DNA from: JBBPZA01 sp038199375
GTDB taxonomy: Bacteria; Actinomycetota; Thermoleophilia; Solirubrobacterales; Solirubrobacteraceae
Reading direction: 5' to 3'
Length of the DNA stretch: 12,740 bases
Assembly (NCBI GenBank): GCA_038199375.1
Contig: JBBPZA010000117.1
Span: forward strand, 1 to 12,740
Below the pieces are notes generated by a model that was not told where the DNA came from, searched no databases, and saw nothing but the letters and a program-made list of their open reading frames with translations. Both the position numbers and the translations under genes were made by a program. Positions 1 through 6,574 of the stretch are shown one piece after another (position 1 is the stretch's first letter; every line of letters starts with the position of its first letter).

Positions 1-1
1 C

Positions 2-133
2 GCCACCGCTACGCACTTCGACGGCGACGACCTCGACATCCACTTCGCCAGCGGCGGACCCCGTCACCTCCAACAACACATCGCCGCCGCAATCGCCGAC
101 GAACACCCCACCCGGACCCGGCGACCCCGCTAA
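2..133 (+). CDS. C-terminal end of an unrecognised protein (partial)
   Basis: An open frame enters from the left edge and ends with TAA at 131-133, giving 43 residues. It is acidic at first (FDGDDLDIHF) and ends in a basic tail (TRTRRPR). The wobble positions are almost all C or G, as expected for coding sequence in this genome, and the segment HLQQHIAAAIADEHP looks like an amphipathic helix. I do not recognise the family. No start or upstream context is available, so the strand and frame rest on codon use and the absence of stops only. Confidence 0.45.
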   Translation, partial: ATATHFDGDDLDIHFASGGPRHLQQHIAAAIADEHPTRTRRPR

Positions 134-404
134 CTCATTACACGCCGGCATTCGCCCGCCCTCCCTCGCGCCTATGTCGGGCCACTCGCCCTGCCGGGTT
201 ACTCGCTCCCGTATCGGTCCGAGCGCACCCCGCGGGCCAGGGCGACAGCTCGCAGACGTTTGTTCTAGTCGGCGGGCGCGCGAGCCGCGGTATGCTTTCG
301 AGTGCTGGAGGGCATCTCGCGGGGTTCGCGTCACAGCATGCTGGGGCCGGGCAGCGTCATCTGACTTCCCGTCCGCCTGATCGAAGCGTTTGGAGGTCAT
401 TTCG
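134..404. other. intergenic region upstream of the desaturase gene
   Basis: No convincing gene lies here; the short open frames lack a ribosome site and overlap the desaturase start. It contains a 10-base palindrome CAGCATGCTG at 334-343 and a TATGCT hexamer at 291-296 that resembles a -10 box but has no matching -35 at a normal distance. The desaturase promoter is probably within this stretch but I cannot place it. Confidence 0.4.
392..396 (+). promoter_or_regulatory. ribosome binding site of the desaturase gene
   Basis: GGAGG lies 8 bases before ATG 405. It decides in favour of that ATG over the in-frame TTG at 390, which would overlap the site itself. Confidence 0.75.
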
Positions 405-1496
405 ATGTTGCAACATGCTTCTCCGGTCGCAGCCGGCGCCGGCACGATCGAGACAACGGAGGCGGCGGCCCCCGGTGCCCCGCCGAGCGCGGCGCCCGAC
501 ACCAACCGGCCCTCGTGGCGAGCCGGTCTGGCTCCCTATGCCCGCCCGCGCGTGGCCCGGAGCATGCTCGACATCGCCACGTCCGTCGTGCCCTACGTGG
601 CGCTGTCGACGCTGATGTACCTCGCACTCGACGTCTCCTACCTGCTCGCCCTGGCATTGGCGATCCCGGCGGGAGGCTTCCTCGTCCGAACGTTCATCGT
701 GTTCCACGACTGCGCTCACGGCGCGTTCCTGCCGTCCAAGCGCGCCAACGCCTGGGTCGGCGCGGTGATGGGGCTCCTCGTCTTCGCCCCCTTCGCTCGC
801 TGGCGCCACACCCACGCGATCCATCACGCCACGGCGGGCGACCTGGACCGGCGCGGGACCGGAGACGTGCTCACCATGACCGTCGCGGAGTACCAGGCCG
901 CGAGCTGGCTGCGCCGATTGGGGTATCGGCTGTTCCGAAACCCGCTCGTCATGTTCGGGATCGTGCCGCTCTTCGCGCTGATGCTCCACCCGCGGCTCGT
1001 CTCGTTCTCGGCCCGTCCCCGGATCCGGAACAGCGTGATCGGGACGAACATCGCGCTCGCGATAATGGTGGGAGCCCTGTGCTGGCTGGTGGGCTGGCAG
1101 GCGTACCTGCTGATCCAGCTACCCACCGCCCTGCTCTCCGGTTCGGTGGGCGTGTGGCTGTTCTACGTCCAGCACCAGTTCGAGGACACCTACTGGCAGA
1201 GCGCCGATGACTGGAGCTACGCCGACGCGGCGCTGAACGGGAGCAGCTACCTCAAGCTGCCCAAGCTCCTCCAGTTCTTCACCGGCAACATCGGCCTGCA
1301 CCACGTACACCATCTGAGCGCTCGCGTACCCAACTACAACCTGCAAGCGGCGCATGACGACAACCCGATCTTCCACCAAGTGCCGCAGATCTCGCTATGG
1401 GACGGCCTGCGGGCGGTGCGGCTGAAGCTCTGGGACGAGGATCACCGGCGTCTGGTGACCTTCGCACAGGCGCGCTCGGTCTACCCCTCTTCGTAG
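405..1496 (+). CDS. acyl-lipid fatty acid desaturase (membrane di-iron)
   Basis: A 363-residue integral membrane desaturase that would introduce a double bond into fatty acyl chains, probably of membrane lipids, using a di-iron centre. The three His clusters of the family are present: HDCAH (residues 101-105), HTHAIHH (135-141) and HHVHH (299-303). The additional stretch VQHQFEDTYW (255-264) is typical of the DesA/omega-6 (delta-12) branch. Hydrophobic segments at about 60-100, 115-130, 180-197 and 212-255 fit four membrane spans around the His boxes. The first 40 residues are Ala/Pro-rich and probably disordered. Regiospecificity and electron donor cannot be read from sequence. The gene seems monocistronic. 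Its last 16 bases overlap the end of a decayed minus-strand DUF2442 gene. Confidence 0.93.
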   Translation: MLQHASPVAAGAGTIETTEAAAPGAPPSAAPDTNRPSWRAGLAPYARPRVARSMLDIATSVVPYVALSTLMYLALDVSYLLALALAIPAGGFLVRTFIVFHDCAHGAFLPSKRANAWVGAVMGLLVFAPFARWRHTHAIHHATAGDLDRRGTGDVLTMTVAEYQAASWLRRLGYRLFRNPLVMFGIVPLFALMLHPRLVSFSARPRIRNSVIGTNIALAIMVGALCWLVGWQAYLLIQLPTALLSGSVGVWLFYVQHQFEDTYWQSADDWSYADAALNGSSYLKLPKLLQFFTGNIGLHHVHHLSARVPNYNLQAAHDDNPIFHQVPQISLWDGLRAVRLKLWDEDHRRLVTFAQARSVYPSS

Positions 1497-1654
1497 AGCG
1501 CGTCGGGCGCAAGGTCCGCGCCGCCCGGTCAGATAACCGTGCCAGTCTCGGCGTCGACCTCGACCTTCGCGAAGCCCTCGCGTGTGCGGGCCGCCTCGAA
1601 CACGTGGCCGCGCACGCTGAGCAGGCCCGCACGTGCGTCGTGGACGCCTTTGCA
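1481..1654 (-). pseudogene. DUF2442 remnant with a nonsense codon
   Basis: Reading the minus strand, the frame gives RGHVFEAARTREGFAKVEVD, then AETGTVI, a TGA stop (1529-1531), then PGGADLAPDALYEEG and TAG (1481-1483). DUF2442 proteins usually end in a form like FAKVEVDxETGTVVWPxGADLAPDxLY, so the TGA sits exactly where the conserved Trp (TGG) is expected. The N-terminal half of the domain is not recognisable beyond about 1654, and there is no start codon or ribosome site. The family often accompanies DUF4160 proteins in toxin-antitoxin-like pairs; no such partner is seen. The 3' end overlaps the convergent desaturase gene by 16 bases. The pseudogene call rests on recalled family consensus. 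Confidence 0.7.
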
Positions 1655-1710
1655 CTGTCGCCCTACTATTTGCTTCGACCGTCTACCGCGCTGCACATGG
1701 CGCACGCTCA

Positions 1711-1714
1711 GGAG
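1711..1714 (+). promoter_or_regulatory. ribosome binding site of the GlsB-like gene
   Basis: GGAG 7 bases before GTG 1722. It supports GTG over earlier in-frame ATGs, which would add about 61 residues of low-complexity, non-homologous sequence. Confidence 0.6.
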
Positions 1715-1721
1715 CGCTTCC

Positions 1722-2000
1722 GTGATCGGATTCATCGTCGCCGGCCTCGTCATCGGCCTGCTCGCCCGCCTTCTGCTTCCGGGCCGCCAGAAAATCGGGC
1801 TGCTATGGACGCTCGTACTCGGCATCCTGGGATCCGTCGTCGGCGGTGTGATCGCCAACCTCATCGGCAGCGGCGACATCTTCGAGCTCAACGTCATCGG
1901 CTTCACGGTTGCCGTCTTGACCGCCGTCGCCCTGCTCGCTGCCGCGGAGCGCTCCGGGCTCGGAGCCGGCGCCGAGCGGAAGCGACTGGACCGCCCGTAG
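1722..2000 (+). CDS. GlsB/YeaQ/YmgE family small membrane protein
   Basis: A 92-residue protein of the transglycosylase-associated (GlsB/YeaQ/YmgE) family, small inner-membrane proteins linked to stress responses whose molecular role is unknown. It begins with the family pattern IGFIVAGLVIGLLARLLLPG (residues 2-21), followed by a second hydrophobic segment (LGILGSVVGGVIANLIG, 33-49) and a third (60-75), giving three predicted membrane helices with Gly zipper-like spacing. The C-terminal tail is charged (AERKRLDRP). Length fits the family's usual 80-100 residues. It starts with GTG at 1722 behind a GGAG site and ends shortly before a hairpin terminator, so it is probably a single-gene unit. 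Confidence 0.88.
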   Translation: MIGFIVAGLVIGLLARLLLPGRQKIGLLWTLVLGILGSVVGGVIANLIGSGDIFELNVIGFTVAVLTAVALLAAAERSGLGAGAERKRLDRP

Positions 2001-2071
2001 CCATCTCGCCGCTGCCAACACCAACGGGGCCCTGCCGGGCGGCGCGCGTCCCTCGAGGGCCAATTGCCGAC

Positions 2072-2093
2072 GGCCGATCCTCCATCGGCCTTT
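2072..2093 (+). terminator. hairpin terminator after the GlsB-like gene
   Basis: Perfect 7-base-pair stem GGCCGAT/ATCGGCC with loop CCTCC, followed directly by TTT. It lies about 70 bases after the GlsB-like stop codon. The T tract is short, as is common in high-GC genomes. Confidence 0.55.
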
Positions 2094-2618
2094 GCTGTAG
2101 AGATCCTCGCGAGTCGCGAGCCCGTCATCATCCGCGGGCGTCAGGGAGGAGCCGGAGGAGTCGGCTCTCTCACGCCCGCTCTTGTCCGCGCTTGCGAGAG
2201 TCGGAGTTCGCTCGGCAGCGCGCTCGCGACTCGTCCGTGGCGGGCGTGTGGAGCGGTGAGACGTGCGCTGTCGCTTGTCCACAAGCGACAGAAGGAGAGC
2301 TCTTGCTCGGTCCGCCTGCCGCTGTCACGTCGAAAGTGGAAGCCCGCCCAGCCGCGGGCATCCGGGCTGGGGCCTTGACAAGTGAACCTCCAAAGAGCTA
2401 AGGCGGGTTCCACGCCATTGGCCGTGAATGGTGTCCAACTGAGCGACGTGGGAGTCGTGATGCGGGCCGCTACTGCCGATACCTGACCTGACGGTCGCTT
2501 CCCCTGCCCACCTCAGCCCCCGGCGGGCTGACTAGGCCGATCTTGCCTCCGCCAGTCATCAAGTGGGATTCGAGCACCGGCGGCCCCGGGGTTGGAGTCA
2601 CGAAAGGTAGGTCAAGAT
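2094..2618. other. hairpin-rich intergenic region before the collagen-like gene
   Basis: About 525 bases without a supported gene. Besides the terminator just upstream, it holds several inverted repeats: CTCGCG/CGCGAG (2106-2120), GAGCCG/CGGCTC (2149-2167), CTGTCGCTTG/CAAGCGACAG (2268-2291), ACGCCATT/AATGGTGT with one wobble pair (2412-2434) and TCAGCCC/GGGCTGA (2513-2531). A TTGACA hexamer lies at 2375-2380 but no good -10 follows at 16-18 bases. The region must contain the promoter and leader of the collagen-like gene; I cannot assign it to a known RNA class. Confidence 0.45.
2268..2291. repeat. 24-base near-perfect palindrome
   Basis: Arms CTGTCGCTTGT and ACAAGCGACAG are perfect complements around a central CC. 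As RNA this would form a 10-base-pair stem with a TCCA loop on the + strand. No T tract follows on either strand, so it is not a typical terminator; a regulator binding site or a structured RNA element is as likely. GAAGGAG follows at 2291-2297, without a credible open frame behind it. Confidence 0.5.
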
Positions 2619-3719
2619 ATGTGCGGTCCGCGATGCCGAAGGCTGCTGCTCTTCGCTACGACTTCGTTTGCTGTCCTGGGGCCGGCGGGCTTTGATGCCG
2701 CGGCTGGCCCCCCCCGTCCTCTTCCGCCCTGCAGTCCGCCGGCGTTCACGGGCAGCGTCGGAGCTCGCGCTTCCGCATGCGTGCCCACGCCGCCGAGCAC
2801 GGGTGATCTACGAGGCCCTCGGGGTCGGCGTGGGATCACTGGCAAGACAGGTGCCGTCGGCAGGACCGGAGCGGCAGGAAAGATTGGCTTGACCGGCCCT
2901 GCGGGTCCGCAGGGTCTGCAAGGTGTCGAGGGAGTTACCGGCGCCACGGGCTCGACAGGGGCCACTGGCTCGCAAGGAGCCACCGGAGCTGCCGGCCCGC
3001 AAGGGACTGCTGGAGCCGATGGTGCTGCAGGGCCGGCGGGTCCAACAGGCCCAGCTGGGGCGACGGGCGCTGCGGGTCCACAGGGTCTGCAAGGTGTTCA
3101 GGGTGTTACCGGCGCCGCGGGTTCGACAGGCGCCACCGGCTCGCAAGGAGCCGACGGCGCCGCGGGTCCGACGGGGGCCACAGGCCCGCAAGGACCCACC
3201 GGAGCCACCGGAGCCGACGGCCCGCGGGGGCCCGCCGGAGCCGACGGCGCTGCAGGGCCGACCGGTCCAACAGGCGCAACTGGAGCAACGGGCCCGACCG
3301 GCTCGAACGGACTGTCCGAGTACGCCTACGTCTACAACCTCGGCGCAGAGACCGTGGCGCTCGAAGCCGACGTCTCCTTCGATACCAATGGCGTTCTGAC
3401 CCCCGGTATCACCCACGCCCCCGGCACCGCCGGGATCGCGTTCGTGAATGCCGGTACCTACAAGGTCACCTTCTCGGTGTCAGGTGTCGAGCCGAGCCAG
3501 TTTGCGCTGTTCGTCAACGGAGCCCTAGTTCCCGGCACGGTCTACGGGTCTGGCGCCGGCACCCAGCAGAACACTGGACAGGTGATCGTCACCCTCGGGG
3601 CCGGCGATGTTCTGAGGCTCAGAAATCACACGTCGAGCGCGGCGGTAACCCTCCAGACGCTCGCCGGAGGAACCCAGGCGAACGCCAACGCTTCCGTCGC
3701 CATCGAAAAGCTCAGCTAG
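2619..3719 (+). CDS. secreted collagen-like protein with BclA-type C-terminal domain
   Basis: A 366-residue protein in three parts. Residues 1-30 form a signal peptide (MCGPRCRRLLLFATTSFAVL) followed by a Pro/Ala-rich spacer. Residues 66-230 hold 55 uninterrupted Gly-X-Y triplets, rich in GAT, GPT, GPQ and GAA, which would fold as a collagen triple helix. Residues 231-366 (from SEYAYVYNLGAETVALEADV) match, from memory, the trimeric jelly-roll head of Bacillus BclA-like exosporium glycoproteins, down to the VAIEKLS end. The many Thr in the Y position recall BclA, where they carry sugars. ATG 2619 is preferred over the in-frame TTG at 2592 because an AGG/AAAGG stretch lies 7-11 bases before it and the signal peptide then starts at the N-terminus. 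There is no LPXTG or other anchor. A DUF4333 lipoprotein and an L,D-transpeptidase follow. It is probably displayed or released at the cell surface; its role is unknown. Confidence 0.9.
   Translation: MCGPRCRRLLLFATTSFAVLGPAGFDAAAGPPRPLPPCSPPAFTGSVGARASACVPTPPSTGDLRGPRGRRGITGKTGAVGRTGAAGKIGLTGPAGPQGLQGVEGVTGATGSTGATGSQGATGAAGPQGTAGADGAAGPAGPTGPAGATGAAGPQGLQGVQGVTGAAGSTGATGSQGADGAAGPTGATGPQGPTGATGADGPRGPAGADGAAGPTGPTGATGATGPTGSNGLSEYAYVYNLGAETVALEADVSFDTNGVLTPGITHAPGTAGIAFVNAGTYKVTFSVSGVEPSQFALFVNGALVPGTVYGSGAGTQQNTGQVIVTLGAGDVLRLRNHTSSAAVTLQTLAGGTQANANASVAIEKLS
2814..3308 (+). repeat. collagen Gly-X-Y repeat region
   Basis: DNA encoding 55 Gly-X-Y triplets without interruption. A larger unit is visible: the stretch starting GCGGGTCC at 2901 recurs at 3072, an offset of 171 bases or 19 triplets (GPQGLQGVEGVTGATGSTG versus GPQGLQGVQGVTGAAGSTG), with mostly synonymous or conservative differences. 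The unit GCnGAnGGnGCTGCAGGGCC occurs near 3014 and again near 3237. This points to growth by unequal duplication within the gene. Confidence 0.85.
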
Positions 3720-3760
3720 CCCGTCTGCGCTCGACCCGACTCGAGAAAGGCCCACCGCCT

Positions 3761-4114
3761 ATGCAGTCCCTACATGACCCGAACCCGAATATGAGCCCTC
3801 AACGTCCGGCGGCACCCAGCCGATGGCTTGGCCGCTCGTTGGTCGCCGGCGTCCTGGTCGCCGCGAGTCTCGCTGTCACCGCATGCGGCTCGTCGCAATC
3901 GCCCACCATCCTCAACACCGAGAAGGTCGAGCGGGCTATCGAGAAAAGCAGCTTGGCACAGCGCGGAAAACGCGCCCAGGTGAGCTGCCCGTCGGGTGTT
4001 CAGCAGACAAAAGGACTGGTGTTCTCCTGCACAGCGGTCGTCCGTGGCGACAGCACGCAGTTCGTAGTTACCCAACTGGACGGATCCGGTCGCGTTCACT
4101 ACGAAGCTCGCTGA
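3761..4114 (+). CDS. DUF4333 domain lipoprotein
   Basis: A 117-residue predicted lipoprotein. A long basic N-terminus is followed by a hydrophobic helix and a lipobox ending VTAC, with Cys 42 as the lipid-attachment residue. The mature part carries the DUF4333 pattern: ILNTEKVERAIEKS, then VSCPSGV and VFSCTAVV, in which the two Cys (in SCPSGV and SCTAVV) may form a disulfide. This family is common among secreted actinobacterial proteins and has no known function. Start ATG 3761 has GAAAGG 10 bases upstream; the in-frame ATG at 3791 has no such site, though it would give a more usual signal-peptide length. The stop codon overlaps the start of the L,D-transpeptidase gene (TGATG), so the two are probably translated together. 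Confidence 0.85.
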   Translation: MQSLHDPNPNMSPQRPAAPSRWLGRSLVAGVLVAASLAVTACGSSQSPTILNTEKVERAIEKSSLAQRGKRAQVSCPSGVQQTKGLVFSCTAVVRGDSTQFVVTQLDGSGRVHYEAR

Positions 4115-4899
4115 TGGCCGCGATCGCAGACCTCCCGGCCGCATCCGTAGGTGGGTCACGTGCGCCCCGGCGCACGGCCCGCGCGCGGCTGAGGGTGTTG
4201 ACGGGCATCGCGGCGGTGGCCGCCACGACGGCCGGAGGAGTCGCGCCGTCTGCCAGCGCCGGAGAACCGCCGGTCGTGAAGCCGGCGCAAGAGCTCGCCA
4301 TGCTGCTCACAGCGCACAAGGTGTTCTCGTCCCTCGACGCTCGCCCGTCGAGGAGAAGCACCATCCGGGCGTGGCGGCCGATCACCGGCGGGCAGACGGT
4401 CCTCCCCGTCGTTGGCCGCACCACCACCGCGGATGGCGCTCGCTGGCTGCGCGTCATGATCCCGGGGCGCCCAAACGGGATGAAGGGCTGGATCGCGGAG
4501 CGGGGGACCGTGCTGACGACGACGGGCTGGCATATTGTGGTCAGGACGTCCAGTCGTCAAGTTCGCGTGTATCGCAAAGGCCGCCTCCTACGGTCCTTCG
4601 CAGCGATCGTGGGCAAGCCCTCGACACCCACTCCGCACGGGCAGTTCTTCGTCGAGGAAAGCGTACGCATGCCCCCGGGTAGCGCCGGGGCGCCGTTCGC
4701 CCTCGCCCTGAGCGCCCGCTCCAACGTGTTACAGGAGTTCGAGGGCGGTCCGGGACAGACCGCCATACACGGCGTGGCGAACATCGGCGGCACACTCGGG
4801 ACCGCGGTTTCCTCTGGCTGCGTGCGTCTCGCCAATCAAACCACTCGCTGGCTGGCCGCGCGCATTGCGCCGGGCGTGCCAGTGACCATCACGCCTTAG
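4114..4899 (+). CDS. L,D-transpeptidase (YkuD domain) with SH3-like domain
   Basis: A 261-residue exported enzyme that would cross-link peptidoglycan (3-3 bonds) or attach proteins to it outside the membrane. Residues 1-50 form an Arg-rich n-region (RAPRRTARARLR), a hydrophobic stretch and a likely cleavage after SASA. Residues about 88-135 look like a bacterial SH3 domain (VLPVVGRTTTADGARWLRV, then GWIAERG). The catalytic YkuD domain spans about 138-261: HIVVRTSSRQVRVYRKGRLL, GKPSTPTPHGQFFV, IHG with His 219, and SSGCVRL with the catalytic Cys 236. All key residues are present. The ATG overlaps the preceding lipoprotein stop by one base, so it has no separate leader. The lipoprotein partner and the collagen-like protein upstream suggest a joint role at the cell wall. 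Confidence 0.92.
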   Translation: MAAIADLPAASVGGSRAPRRTARARLRVLTGIAAVAATTAGGVAPSASAGEPPVVKPAQELAMLLTAHKVFSSLDARPSRRSTIRAWRPITGGQTVLPVVGRTTTADGARWLRVMIPGRPNGMKGWIAERGTVLTTTGWHIVVRTSSRQVRVYRKGRLLRSFAAIVGKPSTPTPHGQFFVEESVRMPPGSAGAPFALALSARSNVLQEFEGGPGQTAIHGVANIGGTLGTAVSSGCVRLANQTTRWLAARIAPGVPVTITP

Positions 4900-5014
4900 G
4901 AGTGTGATGGGCAATGGGTAGGTGTGCGGCCCGGCGTGCCAGGCCGCACTGCTCTTGACTCCGCGTCTGGCCGCCACGAAACCGTCGGCGCAGCAGGCAC
5001 TTCAACCCACAAGC
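4900..5014. other. short intergenic region after the L,D-transpeptidase
   Basis: No gene is seen. It contains the hairpin at 4924-4949, which is listed separately. Confidence 0.4.
4924..4949 (+). terminator. probable terminator of the lipoprotein/L,D-transpeptidase unit
   Basis: Perfect 8-base-pair stem GTGCGGCC/GGCCGCAC with a 10-base loop, 25 bases after the stop codon. No T tract follows, so it may act as a GC-rich transcription barrier or need Rho. Confidence 0.45.
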
Positions 5015-5193
5015 TCAGCCCGGGCTCCCACCCAAACGCGAGGAGACCCCGAAAAACGTCTCTTTGCCGCTGATCCGCGGCGAGCCGTCGGCCCGCACGC
5101 TAGCCATCGTCTTGTGGACCGGGCATCGAGATGGAGACGCACGCGCGCCGCGAAGTCAGGCACGGAGTCCACGATCTGCTGCCAGCGAGCCAT
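5015..5193 (-). pseudogene. frameshifted and truncated pyridoxamine-phosphate-oxidase-like gene
   Basis: The minus strand from ATG 5193 reads MARWQQIVDSVPDFAARVRL and HLDA, a typical beginning of flavin-binding split-barrel (PNPOx-like) proteins of actinobacteria. Near 5115 the frame is lost. One base shifted, the continuation HKTMASVRADGSPRISGKET appears, the expected KT-(L/M)A-x-x-R-x-DG-x-PR-ISG flavin/phosphate-site motif. After GKETFF the similarity stops, and a TGA follows at 5015-5017. About two thirds of the usual domain of 130-150 residues is missing. The start is intact, with AGGAT about 7 bases before it. The pattern is a one-base deletion (or two-base insertion) plus a 3' deletion. 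Confidence 0.7.
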
Positions 5194-5392
5194 ACCGAGA
5201 TCCTATGTGCGGTCAGGATGCCTTCGGCGCTTCCGCTCCGCGCGACGAGCGGGCGCCTCACGCCCTTCGCGGCAGACGCCCGGATGGGACGACGAGTGGG
5301 CATCTCCGCCGGGCCCGAGCTCGTCCCCGCTTTCTACGAGAGCGAGCGTGTCCGTTCGCCCTGTTACGTGTTCGAACGTCCGGAAGAGGTCG
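5194..5392. other. intergenic region between two minus-strand units
   Basis: No supported gene. A weak dyad CGTTCG/CGAACG with a 14-base loop at 5353-5378 lies just beyond the stop of the FAD oxidoreductase gene and could mark its transcript end. The promoter of the PNPOx-like remnant would have been on the left side of this gap. Confidence 0.3.
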
Positions 5393-6574
5393 CTAAGCGA
5401 CGACCGGAACGGGCCGCTCGATGGCCGGTCGCTGCGCGAAGCTCGGATGGGCCTGATCGAGGTACCACCCGAACGAGCGGTCGATCAGGGGCTGCGAGGA
5501 GCCCATCGCGCGCAGCGCGAGCGTGAGCATCCGCGGGGGCAGCGCGGGGATGACGCGCTGGAGGCGGAGCGCGAGGCCGAAGGCGCGGGCGTGGGCCGCG
5601 CTGAAGGCCGCATAGCGCCGCAGGGCCTCTTCCGGGCGGCGCTCCCCCGCGAGCGCAGCCCCGAGCTCGCGGCCGCAGGCGATCCCGAAGTAAAACGCGG
5701 TACGGATTCCCTCGCCCGAGAGGGCGAAGCAGTGCCCGGCGCTGTCGCCCACGTAGAAGACCCCGTCCTGGGCCGCCGGTCGAAGCCGGTGGGGGAACCA
5801 GTTGCCCTGGTAGCGGACGGGGTCGACCTCGAGCCGTCGCGCCAGTGCGACGGTCGGCTCCTTGACCTGGCGGCGCGGGTCGTAGGAGCCCACGCCGACC
5901 CGCGCTTCTCCCCCGGCGGGAACCCGCCATCCGTAACCCCGGCGGACGATCGAGCGCTCGACCCACACGTCCAGGGCGTCGTCGGAGCCCGTCACGTGCG
6001 GATGGACCTCGAGGCCTCGCGACAGCGGCGCGTCGGGCGGCTGGTAGTGGCGCGACGCGAGCACCCGCTTCCAGCCGAGCGCGTCGACGACGAAGCGGGC
6101 GTGGAGCGTGCCCCGGTCGGTGCGGACCGTGAGGCCCTCGGCAGGCGGAGAAGACCCCCCGTTGGCAGCCGCGCCGTCCACCCCACGCCCCTCGACCGTA
6201 GCGGTCTCGAAGCGCGCCTCCCCGCACTGCTCCCAGAGCAGCTCGCAGAGCTCGCGGTAGTCGAAGGCCGCCCAGCTCCAGGGCAGGCGGTAGCGGACGC
6301 CGCCGTGCGGGGTGGTGAAGGTCATGAACGGAAGCTCCTGGCGGATCGAGCGCTCGACGCCCATCGCGTGCAGCCACGGGGTCGGCGCCGCGCACGCCGA
6401 CGTCGCCCGCTCGCCGATCTCGTAGCGGTCGACGACGAGAACGTCTGCTCGGGCGCCCGCGAGCTCACGCGCGACCGCGAGGCCGGCGAAGCTCGCGCCG
6501 CAGACAAGCACGTCGACGCGCGTCCCGTCGAGCGAGGTGCGCGCCGGGCCGCGCTTGGTCGCCCGCCGGGTCAT
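5393..6574 (-). CDS. geranylgeranyl-reductase-type FAD-dependent oxidoreductase
   Basis: A 393-residue flavoprotein of the geranylgeranyl reductase / FixC-like group, which reduces or modifies isoprenoid chains. An N-terminal FAD-binding Rossmann fold is seen at residues 20-50 (VDVLVCGASFAGLAVARELA, ending VVDR). A mid-protein VVDALG (162-167) and a second FAD contact YVGDSAGHCFALSGEGI (274-290) have the GD-x-AG and GEGI features of the family. TPHGGVRYRLPWSWAAFDYR (88-107) would lie in the substrate domain. ATG 6574 overlaps the TGA of the phytoene/squalene synthase gene (ATGA), so the two are translationally coupled and should act in one pathway. A lycopene-cyclase-like function is an alternative, since those enzymes share the fold; sequence alone does not decide the substrate. 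Confidence 0.85.
   Translation of the reverse strand: MTRRATKRGPARTSLDGTRVDVLVCGASFAGLAVARELAGARADVLVVDRYEIGERATSACAAPTPWLHAMGVERSIRQELPFMTFTTPHGGVRYRLPWSWAAFDYRELCELLWEQCGEARFETATVEGRGVDGAAANGGSSPPAEGLTVRTDRGTLHARFVVDALGWKRVLASRHYQPPDAPLSRGLEVHPHVTGSDDALDVWVERSIVRRGYGWRVPAGGEARVGVGSYDPRRQVKEPTVALARRLEVDPVRYQGNWFPHRLRPAAQDGVFYVGDSAGHCFALSGEGIRTAFYFGIACGRELGAALAGERRPEEALRRYAAFSAAHARAFGLALRLQRVIPALPPRMLTLALRAMGSSQPLIDRSFGWYLDQAHPSFAQRPAIERPVPVVA

Noticed and set aside
2303..2401. Small frame starting TTG 2303 behind GAAGGAG
   Set aside because: About 32 codons of Ala/Pro-rich sequence with no similarity or hydrophobic segment; the ribosome-like site alone is not enough.
2375..2403. TTGACA as a -35 promoter box
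   Set aside because: At 17-18 bases downstream the hexamers are CTAAGG or TAAGGC, too far from TATAAT to support a promoter.
2814..3308. Possible CRISPR array or DNA satellite
   Set aside because: The repeats are multiples of 9 bases that encode Gly-X-Y triplets without unique spacers; they are protein-coding.
2612..3416. Minus-strand and alternative-frame open reading frames across the collagen repeats
   Set aside because: The strict Gly-X-Y periodicity keeps several frames open on both strands; only the frame with signal peptide, triplets and head domain makes sense.
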